64,000 bases of DNA from Enchytraeus crypticus (GCA_905160935.1 CAJHZI010000428.1:936001-1000000), one strand, 5' to 3'; positions 14,101 to 22,809 are shown, numbered from the stretch's first letter. Numbers and translations: made by a program. Notes: generated by a model not told the origin, from the sequence alone.

Positions 14101-16096
14101 CCGAGTGTTGATAACTTCGAATGAAAAAAATCGTCAGCGTGTTGGAGGTTGTTCTTAAATCTGCGCCAGCTGCAATTGATGAGCCATAAAATGGAAACGA
14201 TTACTTATAACCATGGAGAGAAAGGAGGAAATGGACCTTAAACAAGCATCTGTGCTTTCGGACCCAGTGTGCCGTTATGTTATGCTTTCATCAGCGAATA
14301 AGACAGAACTAGGTTAAGCAAACGCTTTGATTTTGTGCTTTTTGACTTGATATTAGTAACTACGCATCTATTGAAAAATCTCCATTAGACTTTGGCATTT
14401 TATTCTTATATTCTATAGCTAAATTATTAATAATGGATTATATTATACTGTATAAATTTTCCAATAAAATCAAAATAAACCTAATTCAATTACCGTAAAT
14501 TCATTATAATTTTAGGTACCTACTTGAAAGCTATGACTATCGATACTGAAGGAGGATTTCTGTATTTGGCAACAACTGACCCCTTTTTAATTACGGAGGT
14601 CAGTCTTAGTGACAGTTCGGTTAAACGTGCAGTTATACAAGGAGGATACTACAGTCCTTGCTGTCAATTGGCTTTTGATATGGATAACAAGTAAGTATAG
14701 CGAACGACCTTACTGTTTTTTTTAATTTGGGTCAATAATGAAGACAAGTATAAAACATTGATTCAGCGATGGTGAACTCTATGCCATTATAATTAGGTGT
14801 AGTGTGTCTTTAGAATATTGAGAGAAGCGCAAATAAACGAAAAGAAATAGGCCTACATGTTTGTATTCGTTTATTTTATATATTGCAGATACTTTTTAAG
14901 ACCATATATTTATGTTAATCTTTTCTTCTTCTTCAGTGCACTGCCAAGTGACAGGTTCAAGGTACATATTCATACTCAAAGTCTGTTTTCTCGCTCCATA
15001 AGAGCACTCCTTAGATCAACAAGTTAACCCCTTCACAAAGTCTATGCCTTATCCATAACTTATGTAGCCTATAGCTTGGGAAAATATGGCTTCTGAGGTG
15101 GTTTCCCATTGCCTTCCTCAGTTTGGTGGATTAATTACCATTTAATCCTGGGGGAAAATATTTCATGGTGAGGTGGGTCCCCTCTTGCCATCCTCAGCTC
15201 CAGCCTTTAGTCGCATCTTCGTACACGCGGCAGACTGTTTGCGGTTGCCCAATTCTGCAGTGGTCCAACCACACCCGAGCACAACACGGGCATTATGTTA
15301 ATAATGCTATATTAATATGAATAGTATATTAATATTAATATATTATTGTGTTCGTGTAATTACAATAATATTATTATATTACTATTTAGATATATTAATG
15401 TTAATATTAATATTTATACTTATATTAATATTAATATTAATATTAATATCAAAATACTGTCAATTACTACAAGATCAATGTAGGTTATATCTTTTTATTT
15501 CAATATACACCAATTGTTGTTAGTTGATGCGTAAATTTATTAAATTTTAGTTGCAACGATATGAAATTTTTCAGTATCCTCATGCTTGTTATTCTACAGC
15601 GCAGCCATTGGTAGGCCTATATAAATTCGCTGTCAGATGTAATATATTATAATTTTAGTAGACATAATAGTTACTTAGTTAGACCAATATAAAATTTATA
15701 TTTATAATTTACATTATATATTAAATGTTAGCTTATAAAAGTATTTAGAAATGTGAAACAATTCCCTTTTCCATAAAACATTACAGATAATATTCGTTTC
15801 TGTTATTTGCCAATCGTAGTAGTAGTGGTAGTAGTATTTTGAATATCATTATTATTATTATTATTATTATTTTATTTTTATTTTTATAATATTTAATTGT
15901 ACCCGCGGTGTAAAGTACCTGGGGTTTGATAAAAACGATTCAAGCAATACGTGCTGAATCGCCGCCCGGCTATTCGAGGTCATCAATTGGCTTAAAAGAA
16001 TTATTGAAGCAGACTGCATTAAATCTTTGCAAAGTCATGGAAAGCCTTTTCCAAAGAAAAGATGTCTCTCGCTTATCGCCGGTTTGCTCTTTGGTA

Positions 16097-16133
<37 letters not shown>

Positions 16134-18544
16134 TTATATTGTGGTTTATTTCTTTTTCATTTGCATAATAGATTAATGCAAAGAATAATTATCACTTAGT
16201 CCTGCCAACGCCCTGATAATAAAATATCACATGACCTATAGATATAATTAGCCTAATTCTAACTTCAGAATTTCTATTCAGGTATTCGCTAACTCATATT
16301 TCTTATTATGCATTTTTTGCAGAATACTCTATTGGCCGGATGTTAAGTCCAACGCTATCCATTCCATATCCATGGAACCAAATTCGTCAATCATCACTGT
16401 AATAGATGGTTATAGAATGAGAGGACTGGCGATAGATTTCAATAGTAAGTAATCAAATGAAACGGTTTTTGTCATTATTGTGTTTTATCTGAGGTTCTAA
16501 ATTAGCCTTATTCAGAAAAATTGCGAAAATGAAAATGAAAGAAAAATTGCTAAAATGAAAAGATAAATTGTTAGGAGTCAAACAAGCATATTGCTTGTGG
16601 ATTTAATATGCAACCAAGAACGCCGATTCATTTTGAATAGCACAATTTCTTCTAAAGTGAAAAAATAAATAAATAGATTAAGGAAATTATTTACTTTCTG
16701 TTTAAACATAAAACTTCAGAACCTCACATACTCCGCTGATTATTTCCGTTCATTTTTTTATGTTTAATTATCTTATAACGTAAATATTTGTTTAAAATAT
16801 TTTACTTTAGTAGCCTATATGTGTACGATTTAGTCGCCATTTAGTGTTATAATTGAAATCAAAAATCTAGCCGTGGGTTACCCATAATTTCCGCAAAAAT
16901 GTCTTTGACATATTTACGGCTGATAATGAATTCAACATATAATAACACTCAATGATTGCCATTTTCTTACAGCTAAGCAAATATTTTTCACGGACCTCCG
17001 CTCCAGGTCTATGCTGACTTGTGATATCAATGGAAACGATTCTCAAGAAATCTACACAACGCAATTAGCACTGGATGATACACGAATAGCTTTGGATTCT
17101 AAATACATTTACATGTCCAACTTTGCCGCAAGGTTTGTCTTGATTTTAAATATCTTTCACTCTCAATGTACTACCTACTTTCAGATCCATGGTACAAAAC
17201 GCCTCTATTCTTCTTTCATTTTCTTCCCTTTCCCACTACGTATCCACATACGAGTGGATATTTAAATCATCCATTACATTCTTTCGATATACCATTCAAT
17301 ATCAAAATAATTTTGATTAAACATTTTTAGATATGTTATTGAGACAACGCAATCAATATATTGTCAGTTCAGTTCGAGAAACTGAAATCAAGAAATGATT
17401 ATACCTACATGTTAAAGTGACATTGTGTGAATTGAACAATCGCAAAAGGCTACATAGCAAACTTTATCTAAATAATGATGTCATTTTTATTGGAGAAATT
17501 TGACGTAATATCTCTAGTAGTTTACAAGTCTACCTGTATCACATATCACATATATTTTCGTTTCGTTAAGAAAATAATAATTGCAGAGAGATTTCACAAG
17601 AGCCTATGAAATATAACAAAACATAATTACAAAATATACATGGGGTTAAGGCATACTAATATGATTATTGTTGTTTAAAAACAGTTTAAATTTTTCAGCG
17701 GTGTACAAGCGTCAATTATGCCTAAGCTTATTACCTGAAAGATATTATCCGATAGGAATTGATAGAATTTGGCTTTATCCGCGAGATAAATCAAAATCAG
17801 ATTTTTTTTATTTTATGAAGCTTTCTATTGTCAAAATTAACTTGAGTCTGTAACATAATATTTTCAAGAATTCTAAACATGTGCGCGCAGTTTGCTCTCT
17901 GCTATTAAAATAAAGCCACCTGAGCTGTATGAATTACAGATGCTGAGCGATAACTCTGTTTTATTCACACGCGTTGATAGCCACCCGAACTTCAGAAGAT
18001 ACCATCCCAATTATAGTAGCTGAATTCACCTGAGATATATAGCGAAAATGGGCCCAAAAAATTCAAAAGTGACATTCTGAGACGCTTACGTGAGTAGTGA
18101 CAGATACATTTCCATTTTAATATTGGGCATTAGTGTCATTGGAGTTAGACATTTTTTCTCTCGAGGAGCTAAATTGAACGTTTTTTGCTAGTGCTCACCT
18201 TCTTTTAGCAACGTTTCTTTTGGTTTGATGAGAATGTTGTTTTAGTGGGATAAGAGCAGCTCCAGCAATTGGTCAAAATTGATTAAAACAAACTGTACTT
18301 AATTGCTTTCAATCAGTTGATAGATAGATGGATGGATAGATAGATAGATAGATATATAGATAGATAGATAGATAGATAGATGGATGGATGGATGGATGGA
18401 TGGATGGATGGATGGATGGATGGATGGATGGATGGAGGATGGATGGATGGATGGATGGATGGATGGATGGATGGATGGATGGATGGATGGATGGATGGAT
18501 GGATGGATGGATGGATGGATGGATGGATGGATGGATAGATAGAT

Positions 18545-18612
<68 letters not shown>

Positions 18613-21600
18613 TTAGATAGATAGTTAGATAGATAGATAGATAGATAGATAGAATAGAATAGATAATATGTTTATTTCTCAGCAAAGACACACAATGCAT
18701 ATCGCGAGAAAAATTGGTCGTCAGTGTATCTTATCTAGCTGACTACCGTGATAATTATGTTACAAACAGTTCTTAATAAAGCTAGTATTAGTTCATAGCT
18801 CATAATACATATAGAGTTGAACTTAAAATTTACATGTATAAGCAGAGCTAAATGACTCATAAAAATAAAAAAACAAATACCGTGAAACTTACGTAACTTA
18901 GATGAAGATGACAAGGAGAGATTATGAAAAGCTAACTCGTTGCTTTGGAAATCAGCCTCTTAGCACGTATTTAAGAAGCTTCCAGACGGTTTCTCTCGTC
19001 AGCATTGGTAAACCTAAAAAATTTCTCTTAAGTATTGAGTATTTTACTAAGCAATGATGGAAGCCAGTCAAAAATATTATAACATAACATTTACAGAGTC
19101 AGGAAGCAATTATATGCTTGTTTAAGACTCATCAGAATGCTCTTAAAATCTAAATTAACCTAAAATGAATCTAAATGAACTAAAATGCTCTTAACAAAAA
19201 CCAATTTATATTAATCAAATCATACAGACTTCATGTCAACATGTCAAATTTATACATAGCCTCTGTATAACACTGAACATGCAATTAGATTCTAATTTAC
19301 ATGTTCTTATGTTTATCATATTTATTTTTAAAAGCATTCACTGATTCTGCTTCCACAACTTCGTTTGCCAAACTATTCCAAGCATTTATAACTCTCTGAC
19401 AAAAGAAAAATTTCCTTAAATCTAGTCTACTTCTAAATTTATTAAGGTTATAAATATATCCCCCTGTGTTTCTGTTGTTTGATAAATTAAACCAAATACT
19501 ATGGTTAACTTTGCTGAAGCCTTTGAGTATCTTAAGAACTTCTATTAAATCTCCTCTAGTTCTTCTCTCACTTAAAGAGGTTAATCCTACGAATTTTAAT
19601 CTATTCTCATAACTAAGTTTTTGACAGTTAAATACCAGCCTTGTTGCTCTGGCTTGTACCCTTTCTAATTTATCGATATCTTTCTTTGGATATGGGCACC
19701 AAGCCTGAACGCAGTATTCAAGTATGGGCCGCACAAGAGCCTTATATAGCCTTACCACAATATCTTTATTTCTACATGCAATTGTTCCTTTAATCATTCT
19801 AATACACAATTAGCACTGTTTACAACTTTATTACAATTTTCACTTAAAAGACTCCTAAATCCCTCTCACTGTTTGTGGATTATAGTTCCAGACGGTTTCT
19901 CTCGTCAGCATTGGTAAACCTAAAATATTGTTCTTAGGTATTGAGTTTTTTACTAAGCAATGATGGAAGCTAGTCAAAAATAATATTGAAGTCATTACTT
20001 TCCTCAATCGAAACTTCAAAAGCGATGTCAGAGACGATCGAGCCCAGGATTTGAATCCCACACATACTGATTCGCAGTCGAATATCTTACCGACATCATC
20101 ACTGGCACTATAACTATCAATAAGATAGTGATAGTGTTTTTATATACTGTCGTAGTATCTGAAAGAGTTCATTCGGTTGGTAACTCCTCCGTTCTAATTA
20201 GTACATTAAACGGCACATTAATGTAATGATGTTCTGTTTAATGTGCTAATTAATGTACTAATTAGTACATTAATGAGCACATTAAACGGCACATTAATGT
20301 AATGATGTACTCGAAGCTTTGGAAATGTGAGATGTGAACGTATCCACTGTTTGTATGTTTTCAGTTTTATTACACGACTCGATAGAACAAACAGCTACGC
20401 AGCATACGAGTATCCTGGGCAAGCTTTCGCTTTTTTAACTGGACTTGTTTACGTCTCGCAAGATATGTGTGAGTATTGTAAAATGTTGAGTATGATTAAC
20501 ATGTCTGGTATGTGTTATTATAGCAATGATGAGCACGTTTAATATGTAAAATATATGCTAATGTGACTGCTATGTTTAATATATTCATATGTCGATATAT
20601 TAAAATGTTTGTGTGCTTAATAAATGTGAACGAATGAAAGCCCCGAATAGGGGAATAGCTGGTGGTGTAGTGTAGGACACAAAGGATTTCAGACAATCTG
20701 TTTTTGTAAAAGGACCCTTGTGAAACTTGGTCTAAAGGGAGGATTTTCATGATGATGAAGATGATGATGATGATGGTGATGATGATGATGATGATGAGTA
20801 TATTTAATATATAAAATATGTGTCAATATAACATTGATAAGTGGTTTAATATATAAAATATGTGTTAGTAGAACAATGATGTGAATGTGTTTAATATACT
20901 GTATATATTATGTTTGCATGTCAATTAAGAGTGTGTTTAGTATAAAAGGTTGGCTATATATTAAATCTAATTATTATCGTCAGTTTCTTCACTTGAAATC
21001 TCTAACGGGAGAGCCCAGGATTTGAACCCAGCAAATACGGATACGCGGTTGAATATCTTAACGAAAATTCCACTGAAATTGACTGAAACCAGTGGAATTT
21101 TTAATGTAAATATCAATAGGATATAAATCGATGCTAAATGTATTTTGTTAATATGGATTCATAGCAAAATGTTTGAAGAGGTCGAACATCGAATCGACAG
21201 CAGAGACAACAACAACTACACCTTTACCAAGAACAGCAACCGAAACAACAGCAATGCTAAGTTCTGTAGAGGATTTTACAACTCAAACGTCAACAATGAC
21301 ACCTCAACCAGGTGGATCAACAGATCAATCAGGTGGATCAACAATTCAATCAGTTGGATCAACAATTCAATCAGGTGTATCAACAATCCAATCAGGTGGA
21401 TCAACATATCAATCAGGTGGCTCAACAATTCAATCAGGTGGATCAACAATTCAATCAGGTGGATCTACAACTAAATCAGGTGGATCAACAACTAAACCAG
21501 GTGGATCAACAATTCAATCAGGTGGATCAACAATTCAATCAGGTGGATCAACAATTCAATCAGGTGGATCTACAACTAAATCAGGTGGATCAACAACTAA

Positions 21601-22306
21601 ACCAGGTGGATCAACAATTCAATCAGGTGGATCAACAATTCAATCAGGTGGATCTACAACTAAATCAGGTGGATCAACAACTAAATCTGGTGGATCTACA
21701 ACTAAATCAGGTGGATCAACAACTAAATCAGGTGGATCAACAATTCATTCAGGTGGATCAACAATTCAATCTGGTGGATCAACAATTCAATCTGGTGGAT
21801 CTACAATTCAATCAGGTGGATCAACAATTCAATCTGATGGATTAACAACACAAGCAGGTAAACCTAATATTCGTTTTCATGAATGCAATCATAAGTTTAT
21901 TCCTGTTGAATACGAAAATACTGTTACGGAATCAAAATCTTCACTTATTGAGTCAACATTTATATTTGATTGGCATATAATTTTATTCGAGATTTCTCGA
22001 GAAGTACAGCTTGATCACAGCATTAGAATGTTATTATATATTATGTTACTGTTTTAAGCATTGCAATACATTGAGCAAATATTTATGAATCCCTATGAGC
22101 AAAGACTAGACGTTGCATAACATCTAGTAGCACGTTGAGTCAGGAAGCAGAGATGCTTGTTTAATACCCATTTCTTCCTTCCTCTCCATAATGATTAGTA
22201 ATCTTTGCCTCTTGATGGCTCATCAATTGCAAACCGGTGCCGATTTAAGATTTTAAGATAAGATTTCCAACACACACACTATATATATACAGTATATATA
22301 TATATA

Positions 22307-22358
<52 letters not shown>

Positions 22359-22557
22359 AACTAATTTATTCATTTATATTTATATACTGACTCGTCTATG
22401 TTAGCTAAAGAACGATGTTGCTTATGTCAACCTCTCCGCAGATCTGGAGCAGTACAATGCAGAAGAATTGAAGAAGATAACGATCATTCTGTTCGCAGCT
22501 GTGGTTGCAGCTTCTATCATTCTCTTCACTCTCAGCTGTTGTTGCTGCCTTAAATAG
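3093..22557 (+). CDS. LDLa/YWTD-propeller/mucin single-pass membrane protein, complete 15-exon gene
   Basis: Seen: coding exons 3093-3168, 3864-3992, 4706-4960, 6227-6392, 7359-7492, 8240-8396, 9062-9174, 11252-11383, 12772-13008, 14516-14690, 16323-16444, 16973-17132, 20365-20468, 21165-21857 and 22442-22557 join in frame (2769 nt, 922 residues). Order: signal peptide about 1-23; LDLa 28-64; propeller 69-343; LDLa 346-382; propeller 388-653; mucin-like stalk 654-884 with heptads 703-877; membrane span about 897-916; tail CCCCLK. Known: LDLa modules bind Ca2+ and ligands, and YWTD propellers mediate protein contacts in LDL receptor, LRP and nidogen. Inference: a type I cell-surface receptor or adhesion protein. 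The two LDLa-propeller halves look like an internal duplication, since exon phases repeat (LDLa exon 1-1, then 1, 1-2, 2-1, 1-2, 2-1). Odd: no EGF-like module follows either propeller, and one donor is GC. Ligand unknown. A tandem paralogue begins by 45.66 kb. Confidence 0.88.
3328..3485 (-). mobile_element. (CT)n tract and LINE family C 3' end, in intron 1
   Basis: A (CT)n run precedes GGCAGGTCCATGGTATATAA and ATCCACATACGAGTGGATAT, the conserved end of family C. On the element strand the tail is therefore (GA)n. Confidence 0.7.
3600..3722 (+). mobile_element. LINE family B 3' fragment, in intron 1
   Basis: Reverse-complement relative of 8452-8580 and 43560-43680 (AGTCTATTCGTATTCC). Those copies end in (ATG)n. 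Here the (ATG)n tail (about 3820-3846) is separated from the body by a SINE, which suggests insertion into the 3' end. Confidence 0.6.
3731..3818 (-). mobile_element. SINE family S, 3' part, nested in LINE family B
   Basis: Tail AGCTAAGGTTAACGTCAG, body and box B (GGTTCAAATCC on the element strand) are present; the head is missing. It lies about 45 bp from the exon 2 acceptor. Confidence 0.72.
3864..3992 (+). CDS. Exon 2: first LDLa domain
   Basis: The acceptor is TTTGTATTTTAG. The exon encodes all six LDLa cysteines in standard spacing, with the acidic Ca2+ cage in the segment [13 protein letters not shown]. It is symmetric (phase 1-1), as LDLa exons usually are. The donor G|GTTCTT is weak; a second phase-1 option (T|GTGCAA at about 4009) would add five residues. 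A SINE fragment lies just upstream of the acceptor. Confidence 0.85.
4085..4195 (-). mobile_element. LINE family H, 3' end fragment
   Basis: Shares AGAGAACTATGTTTATTTCG and the CTGTCTAGTTGACCACC block with the 10.06-kb copy, which continues into RT coding sequence. Confidence 0.55.
4706..4960 (+). CDS. Exon 3: propeller 1, blades 1-2
   Basis: The acceptor is TCTATTTTTAG and the donor T|GTAAGT; both ends are phase 1 and the exon is 85 codons. It aligns with exon 9 (79 codons): [20 protein letters not shown] corresponds to [20 protein letters not shown], followed by a VYYGSD / VYFGDE strand. These are the first two beta-propeller blades. Confidence 0.85.
5195..5260 (+). repeat. tRNA-like fragment with perfect B box
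   Basis: GTGGGTTCGAATCCCGGC is a textbook T-arm/B box. No A box or acceptor stem can be found around it, so it is probably a SINE remnant, not a tRNA gene. Confidence 0.45.
5552..5625 (+). mobile_element. Dispersed repeat family K
   Basis: Shares ATTTAACG.CCG and CCATAAGGCAATGTCA with the reverse complement of 9680-9755. The (AATC)n side is the likely 3' end. Confidence 0.5.
6227..6392 (+). CDS. Exon 4: propeller 1, blade 3, with a GC splice donor
   Basis: Phase 1 in, phase 2 out. It encodes a blade ([20 protein letters not shown]...) matching exon 10 ([16 protein letters not shown]). The only join that keeps exon 5 open and aligned to its paralogue is AA|GCAAGT, a GC-AG intron. The nearby GT at 6397 would exit in phase 0 and run into a stop in exon 5. 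An 11-bp minisatellite begins a few bases after the donor. Confidence 0.78.
6403..7018 (+). repeat. 11-bp minisatellite in intron 4
   Basis: More than 50 tandem copies of GTATTGTTRTA with T/C and A/G variants. The array starts about ten bases after the GC donor of exon 4, so its expansion may affect that weak site (inference). Confidence 0.9.
7359..7492 (+). CDS. Exon 5: propeller 1, blade 4
   Basis: Acceptor GATATTGCAG, donor A|GTAAGA, phase 2 in and 1 out. Begins [18 protein letters not shown], a YWTD-class strand matching [18 protein letters not shown] of exon 11, and ends LAIDFS as exon 11 ends LAIDFN. Confidence 0.85.
7518..7590. repeat. (TA)n microsatellite
   Basis: TA/TG-interrupted dinucleotide run at the end of a LINE family C fragment. 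Confidence 0.9.
7592..7725 (-). mobile_element. LINE family C, 3' end fragment, in intron 5
   Basis: Contains AGCACTGCCTAGTTATAGGT, CCACTCATTTCTACCTTCCG and ATCCACATACGAGTGGATC-type sequence of family C, flanked by TA runs as at 28.1 kb. Confidence 0.7.
7757..7826. repeat. (TA)n microsatellite
   Basis: About 30 TA units. The YIYIYI open frames it creates are not genes. Confidence 0.9.
7897..8232 (+). repeat. 11-bp minisatellite in intron 5
   Basis: About 28 units of TTAATAATTTC, some with an extra GC, ending a few bases before the exon 6 acceptor. With intron 4 this makes two unrelated 11-bp arrays in adjacent introns. Confidence 0.88.
8240..8396 (+). CDS. Exon 6: propeller 1, blade 5, canonical LDLR class B repeat
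   Basis: Contains [20 protein letters not shown] followed by RQRLL, the clearest LDL-receptor class B (YWTD) signature in the gene. Phase 1 in, phase 2 out; the donor is G|GTGGGT. An 11-bp minisatellite (TTAATAATTTC units) runs almost into its acceptor. Confidence 0.9.
8449..8640 (-). mobile_element. LINE family B 3' end, in intron 6
   Basis: (ATC)n on the plus strand, i.e. an (ATG)n 3' tail on the element strand, followed by GGGTCGGGATACAAATAGAC and ATCATATCAGCAGTCAATCC, closely matching 43.56 kb. Confidence 0.68.
9062..9174 (+). CDS. Exon 7: propeller 1, blade 6
   Basis: Phase 2 in, phase 1 out, 113 nt. Encodes [20 protein letters not shown], the closing blade. The paralogous exon at 49350-49462 has exactly the same length and ends. 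Confidence 0.82.
9680..9755 (-). mobile_element. Dispersed repeat family K, second copy
   Basis: TGACATTGCCTTATGGCGCG... then AACGGAGCGTTAAAT and a GATT repeat: the reverse complement of the 5.55-kb copy. Confidence 0.5.
9949..9994. repeat. (TA)n microsatellite
   Basis: Uninterrupted TA run in intron 7. Confidence 0.9.
10060..10885 (-). mobile_element. Non-LTR retrotransposon (family H), RT C-terminal region and 3' end
   Basis: Two open segments encode a typical LINE C-terminus: [11 protein letters not shown], then [35 protein letters not shown]. The 3' end has a GA-rich tail and the motif CTGTGTTTATTGAAGTACAC on the plus strand. Frames are broken and the N-terminal half is absent. It is inserted in intron 7 of the receptor gene in antisense. 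Confidence 0.75.
10887..11045 (+). mobile_element. SINE family M fragment
   Basis: CCTCTTGAATGAGAG, TTTTTCTTCCAAGG and CCGACCTTAATGTTCCATTT match the reverse complement of 34540-34727, where tRNA-like promoter boxes are visible. Confidence 0.6.
11139..11192. repeat. (TA)n microsatellite
   Basis: TA run about 60 bp before the exon 8 acceptor. Confidence 0.9.
11252..11383 (+). CDS. Exon 8: second LDLa domain
   Basis: Symmetric phase 1-1 exon of 44 codons with six cysteines and the Ca2+ cage [13 protein letters not shown]. Acceptor TTATTACACAG and donor G|GTAATC. Its first 74 bases differ at one position from the duplicate LDLa exon at 49916, far closer than the neighbouring exons are. Confidence 0.88.
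11940..12182 (+). mobile_element. LINE family C composite 3' end, in intron 8
   Basis: GGGAATGGCGTCCCTGCTGA ... GCTGAGGAAGG ... TATACCATGGACCTGCCAGT, AGGCAGTGCACTAAGAGAGA. The same two-part arrangement recurs at 22810-23035. Confidence 0.68.
12772..13008 (+). CDS. Exon 9: propeller 2, blades 1-2
   Basis: 79 codons, phase 1-1, acceptor TTGCATTGTAG, donor G|GTAATA. Encodes [20 protein letters not shown] with a second strand [19 protein letters not shown]. The paralogous exon 55294-55530 has the same 237 nt. Confidence 0.88.
13483..13690 (+). repeat. 38-bp minisatellite in intron 9
   Basis: Almost perfect 38-bp units (starts at 13483, 13521, 13559, 13597, 13635, 13673) of GACTAGGACTATTATTAGG plus ACTATTACTATATTAATTA. 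Near-identity indicates recent expansion. Confidence 0.92.
14516..14690 (+). CDS. Exon 10: propeller 2, blade 3
   Basis: Acceptor TAATTTTAG, donor AACAA|GTAAGT, phase 1 in and 2 out. Encodes [20 protein letters not shown] and SLSDSSVKR. The paralogue (56589-56775) shares EGGFLY and SLSDSS and is four codons longer. Confidence 0.85.
14935..15293 (-). mobile_element. Repeat family D, long copy, in intron 10
   Basis: Runs from CAGTGCACTGCCAAGTGACA (3' end on the element strand) to CACCCGAGCACAACACGGG (5' end). It is the most complete copy in the receptor gene. On the plus strand it is open through [15 protein letters not shown] and [13 protein letters not shown], as are three other copies; this is antisense to the inferred element. 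Confidence 0.75.
15838..16135 (+). mobile_element. (ATT)n tracts around dispersed repeat family L
   Basis: Between two ATT runs lies GTGTAAAGTACCTGGGGTTT ... GCCGCCCGGCTATTCGAGGT ... GGCTTAAAAGAA. The reverse complement occurs at 26062-26164, also ending in ATT repeats, so the trinucleotide tail belongs to the element. Confidence 0.65.
16323..16444 (+). CDS. Exon 11: propeller 2, blade 4
   Basis: 122 nt, phase 2-1. [20 protein letters not shown] is a YWTD-type strand. The paralogous exon 59484-59605 has the same length and begins MLYWPN. Donor A|GTAAGT. Confidence 0.86.
16973..17132 (+). CDS. Exon 12: propeller 2, blade 5
   Basis: Phase 1-2. Encodes [20 protein letters not shown] and ends YMSNFAAR. 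The paralogue at the window end begins NQIFFSDS and ends YNFAAR. Donor G|GTTTGT. Confidence 0.85.
17165..17295 (-). mobile_element. LINE family C 3' end, in intron 12
   Basis: TTTCAGATCCATGGTACAAA and ATCCACATACGAGTGGATAT define the copy. All introns hosting family C keep normal splice sites. Confidence 0.65.
18316..18660. repeat. GATA/GATG tetranucleotide microsatellite
   Basis: A pure (GATG)n core is flanked by (GATA)n. The SIHP/SIYL open frame on the reverse strand is only the repeat read as protein. Confidence 0.93.
18660..18745 (-). mobile_element. LINE family H 3' end fragment
   Basis: ATATGTTTATTTCTCAGCAA and TATCTTATCTAGCTGACTAC match the family H 3' end. Confidence 0.5.
19068..19215. 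repeat. Dispersed repeat N
   Basis: ACAGAGTCAGGAAGCAATTA followed by TGCTTGTTTAAGACTCATCA recurs at 37995-38045 and weakly at 22135. Family unknown. Confidence 0.5.
19290..19825 (-). mobile_element. CR1-like LINE, RT C-terminal domain, open fragment
   Basis: A 170-codon open frame reads [51 protein letters not shown] and ends [11 protein letters not shown], the classic thumb/C-terminal region of CR1-like reverse transcriptases. It stays open without breaks but is truncated at its 5' side. Sits antisense in intron 12 of the receptor gene. Confidence 0.85.
19984..20108 (-). mobile_element. SINE family S, in intron 12
   Basis: Body AGCGATGTCAGAGACGATCG, box B (GGATTTGAATCCC on the plus strand) and head ATCTTACCGACATCATCACT. 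Confidence 0.75.
20236..20287. repeat. 52-bp palindrome upstream of exon 13
   Basis: GTTTAATGTGCTAATTAATG... pairs with ...CATTAATGAGCACATTAAAC around the centre TACTAATTAGTA. A 28-bp direct repeat (AAACGGCACATTAATGTAAT...) flanks it on both sides. Confidence 0.85.
20365..20468 (+). CDS. Exon 13: propeller 2, blade 6
   Basis: Acceptor GTATGTTTTCAG, donor T|GTGAGT, phase 2 in and 1 out. Encodes [20 protein letters not shown] and a last strand GLVYVS that closes the second propeller. It is shorter than its counterpart exon 7 (104 against 113 nt). Confidence 0.78.
20750..20797. repeat. (GAT)n microsatellite
   Basis: GAT/GAA trinucleotide run in intron 13, probably a LINE tail remnant. Confidence 0.8.
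20977..21101 (-). mobile_element. SINE family S with palindromic head, in intron 13
   Basis: Body, box B (GGATTTGAACCC on the plus strand) and head are followed by a 12-bp inverted repeat, AAAATTCCACTG / CAGTGGAATTTT. Ends about 60 bp before the exon 14 acceptor. Confidence 0.72.
21165..21857 (+). CDS. Exon 14: mucin-like Ser/Thr heptad stalk
   Basis: Phase 1-1, 231 codons. A TTTTT-rich start leads into about 25 copies of a 7-residue unit, GGSTIQS alternating with GGSTTKS/P (21-bp DNA unit, 21311-21835), then DGLTTQAG at the donor G|GTAAAC. Dense Ser/Thr implies an O-glycosylated spacer. The acceptor at 21163-21164 (GGATTCATAG) is preferred; AG at 21199-21200 would keep the same frame. Array length is likely to vary between alleles. 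Confidence 0.82.
22280..22356. repeat. (TA)n microsatellite in intron 14
   Basis: Long TA run about 85 bp before the transmembrane exon. Confidence 0.9.
22442..22557 (+). CDS. Exon 15: transmembrane segment, Cys-rich tail and stop
   Basis: Acceptor CAACCTCTCCGCAG, phase 1. Encodes a short acidic linker ([12 protein letters not shown]), a 20-residue hydrophobic span [20 protein letters not shown], then CCCCLK and TAG. Clustered juxtamembrane cysteines are typical S-acylation sites (inference). There is almost no cytoplasmic domain, so any signalling would need a partner. No AATAAA was seen close downstream. Confidence 0.85.
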
Positions 22558-22809
22558 CTTTATTTTGTTATTTAAAATAGCTCTGAAATGGTTACGTATT
22601 TAAAAAAACTTTCAACTCCGGAATCGTTTTTGCTTAGAATCCTCTCGTATGGTTAAGCTAAGAACGATAAGACTATGTCTCTCAAGCTATGCTCATAAAT
22701 TCACATCTTCACTAAAATGAATTATTATATTTAAACTTTTACATAGAAAATATAACAGCGTTTTTTCTTTATTTCTATGGTATGTTGTCGTATGGGTAAA
22801 CATGGTAGA

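Noticed and set aside
18299..18700. 133-codon open frame rich in SIHP and SIYL on the reverse strand
   Set aside because: It is a translated GATA/GATG microsatellite.
21312..21845. Open frame of DQQFNQV heptads overlapping the mucin exon
   Set aside because: It is an alternative frame of the 21-bp repeat. Only the GGSTIQS frame joins exons 13 and 15 in phase.
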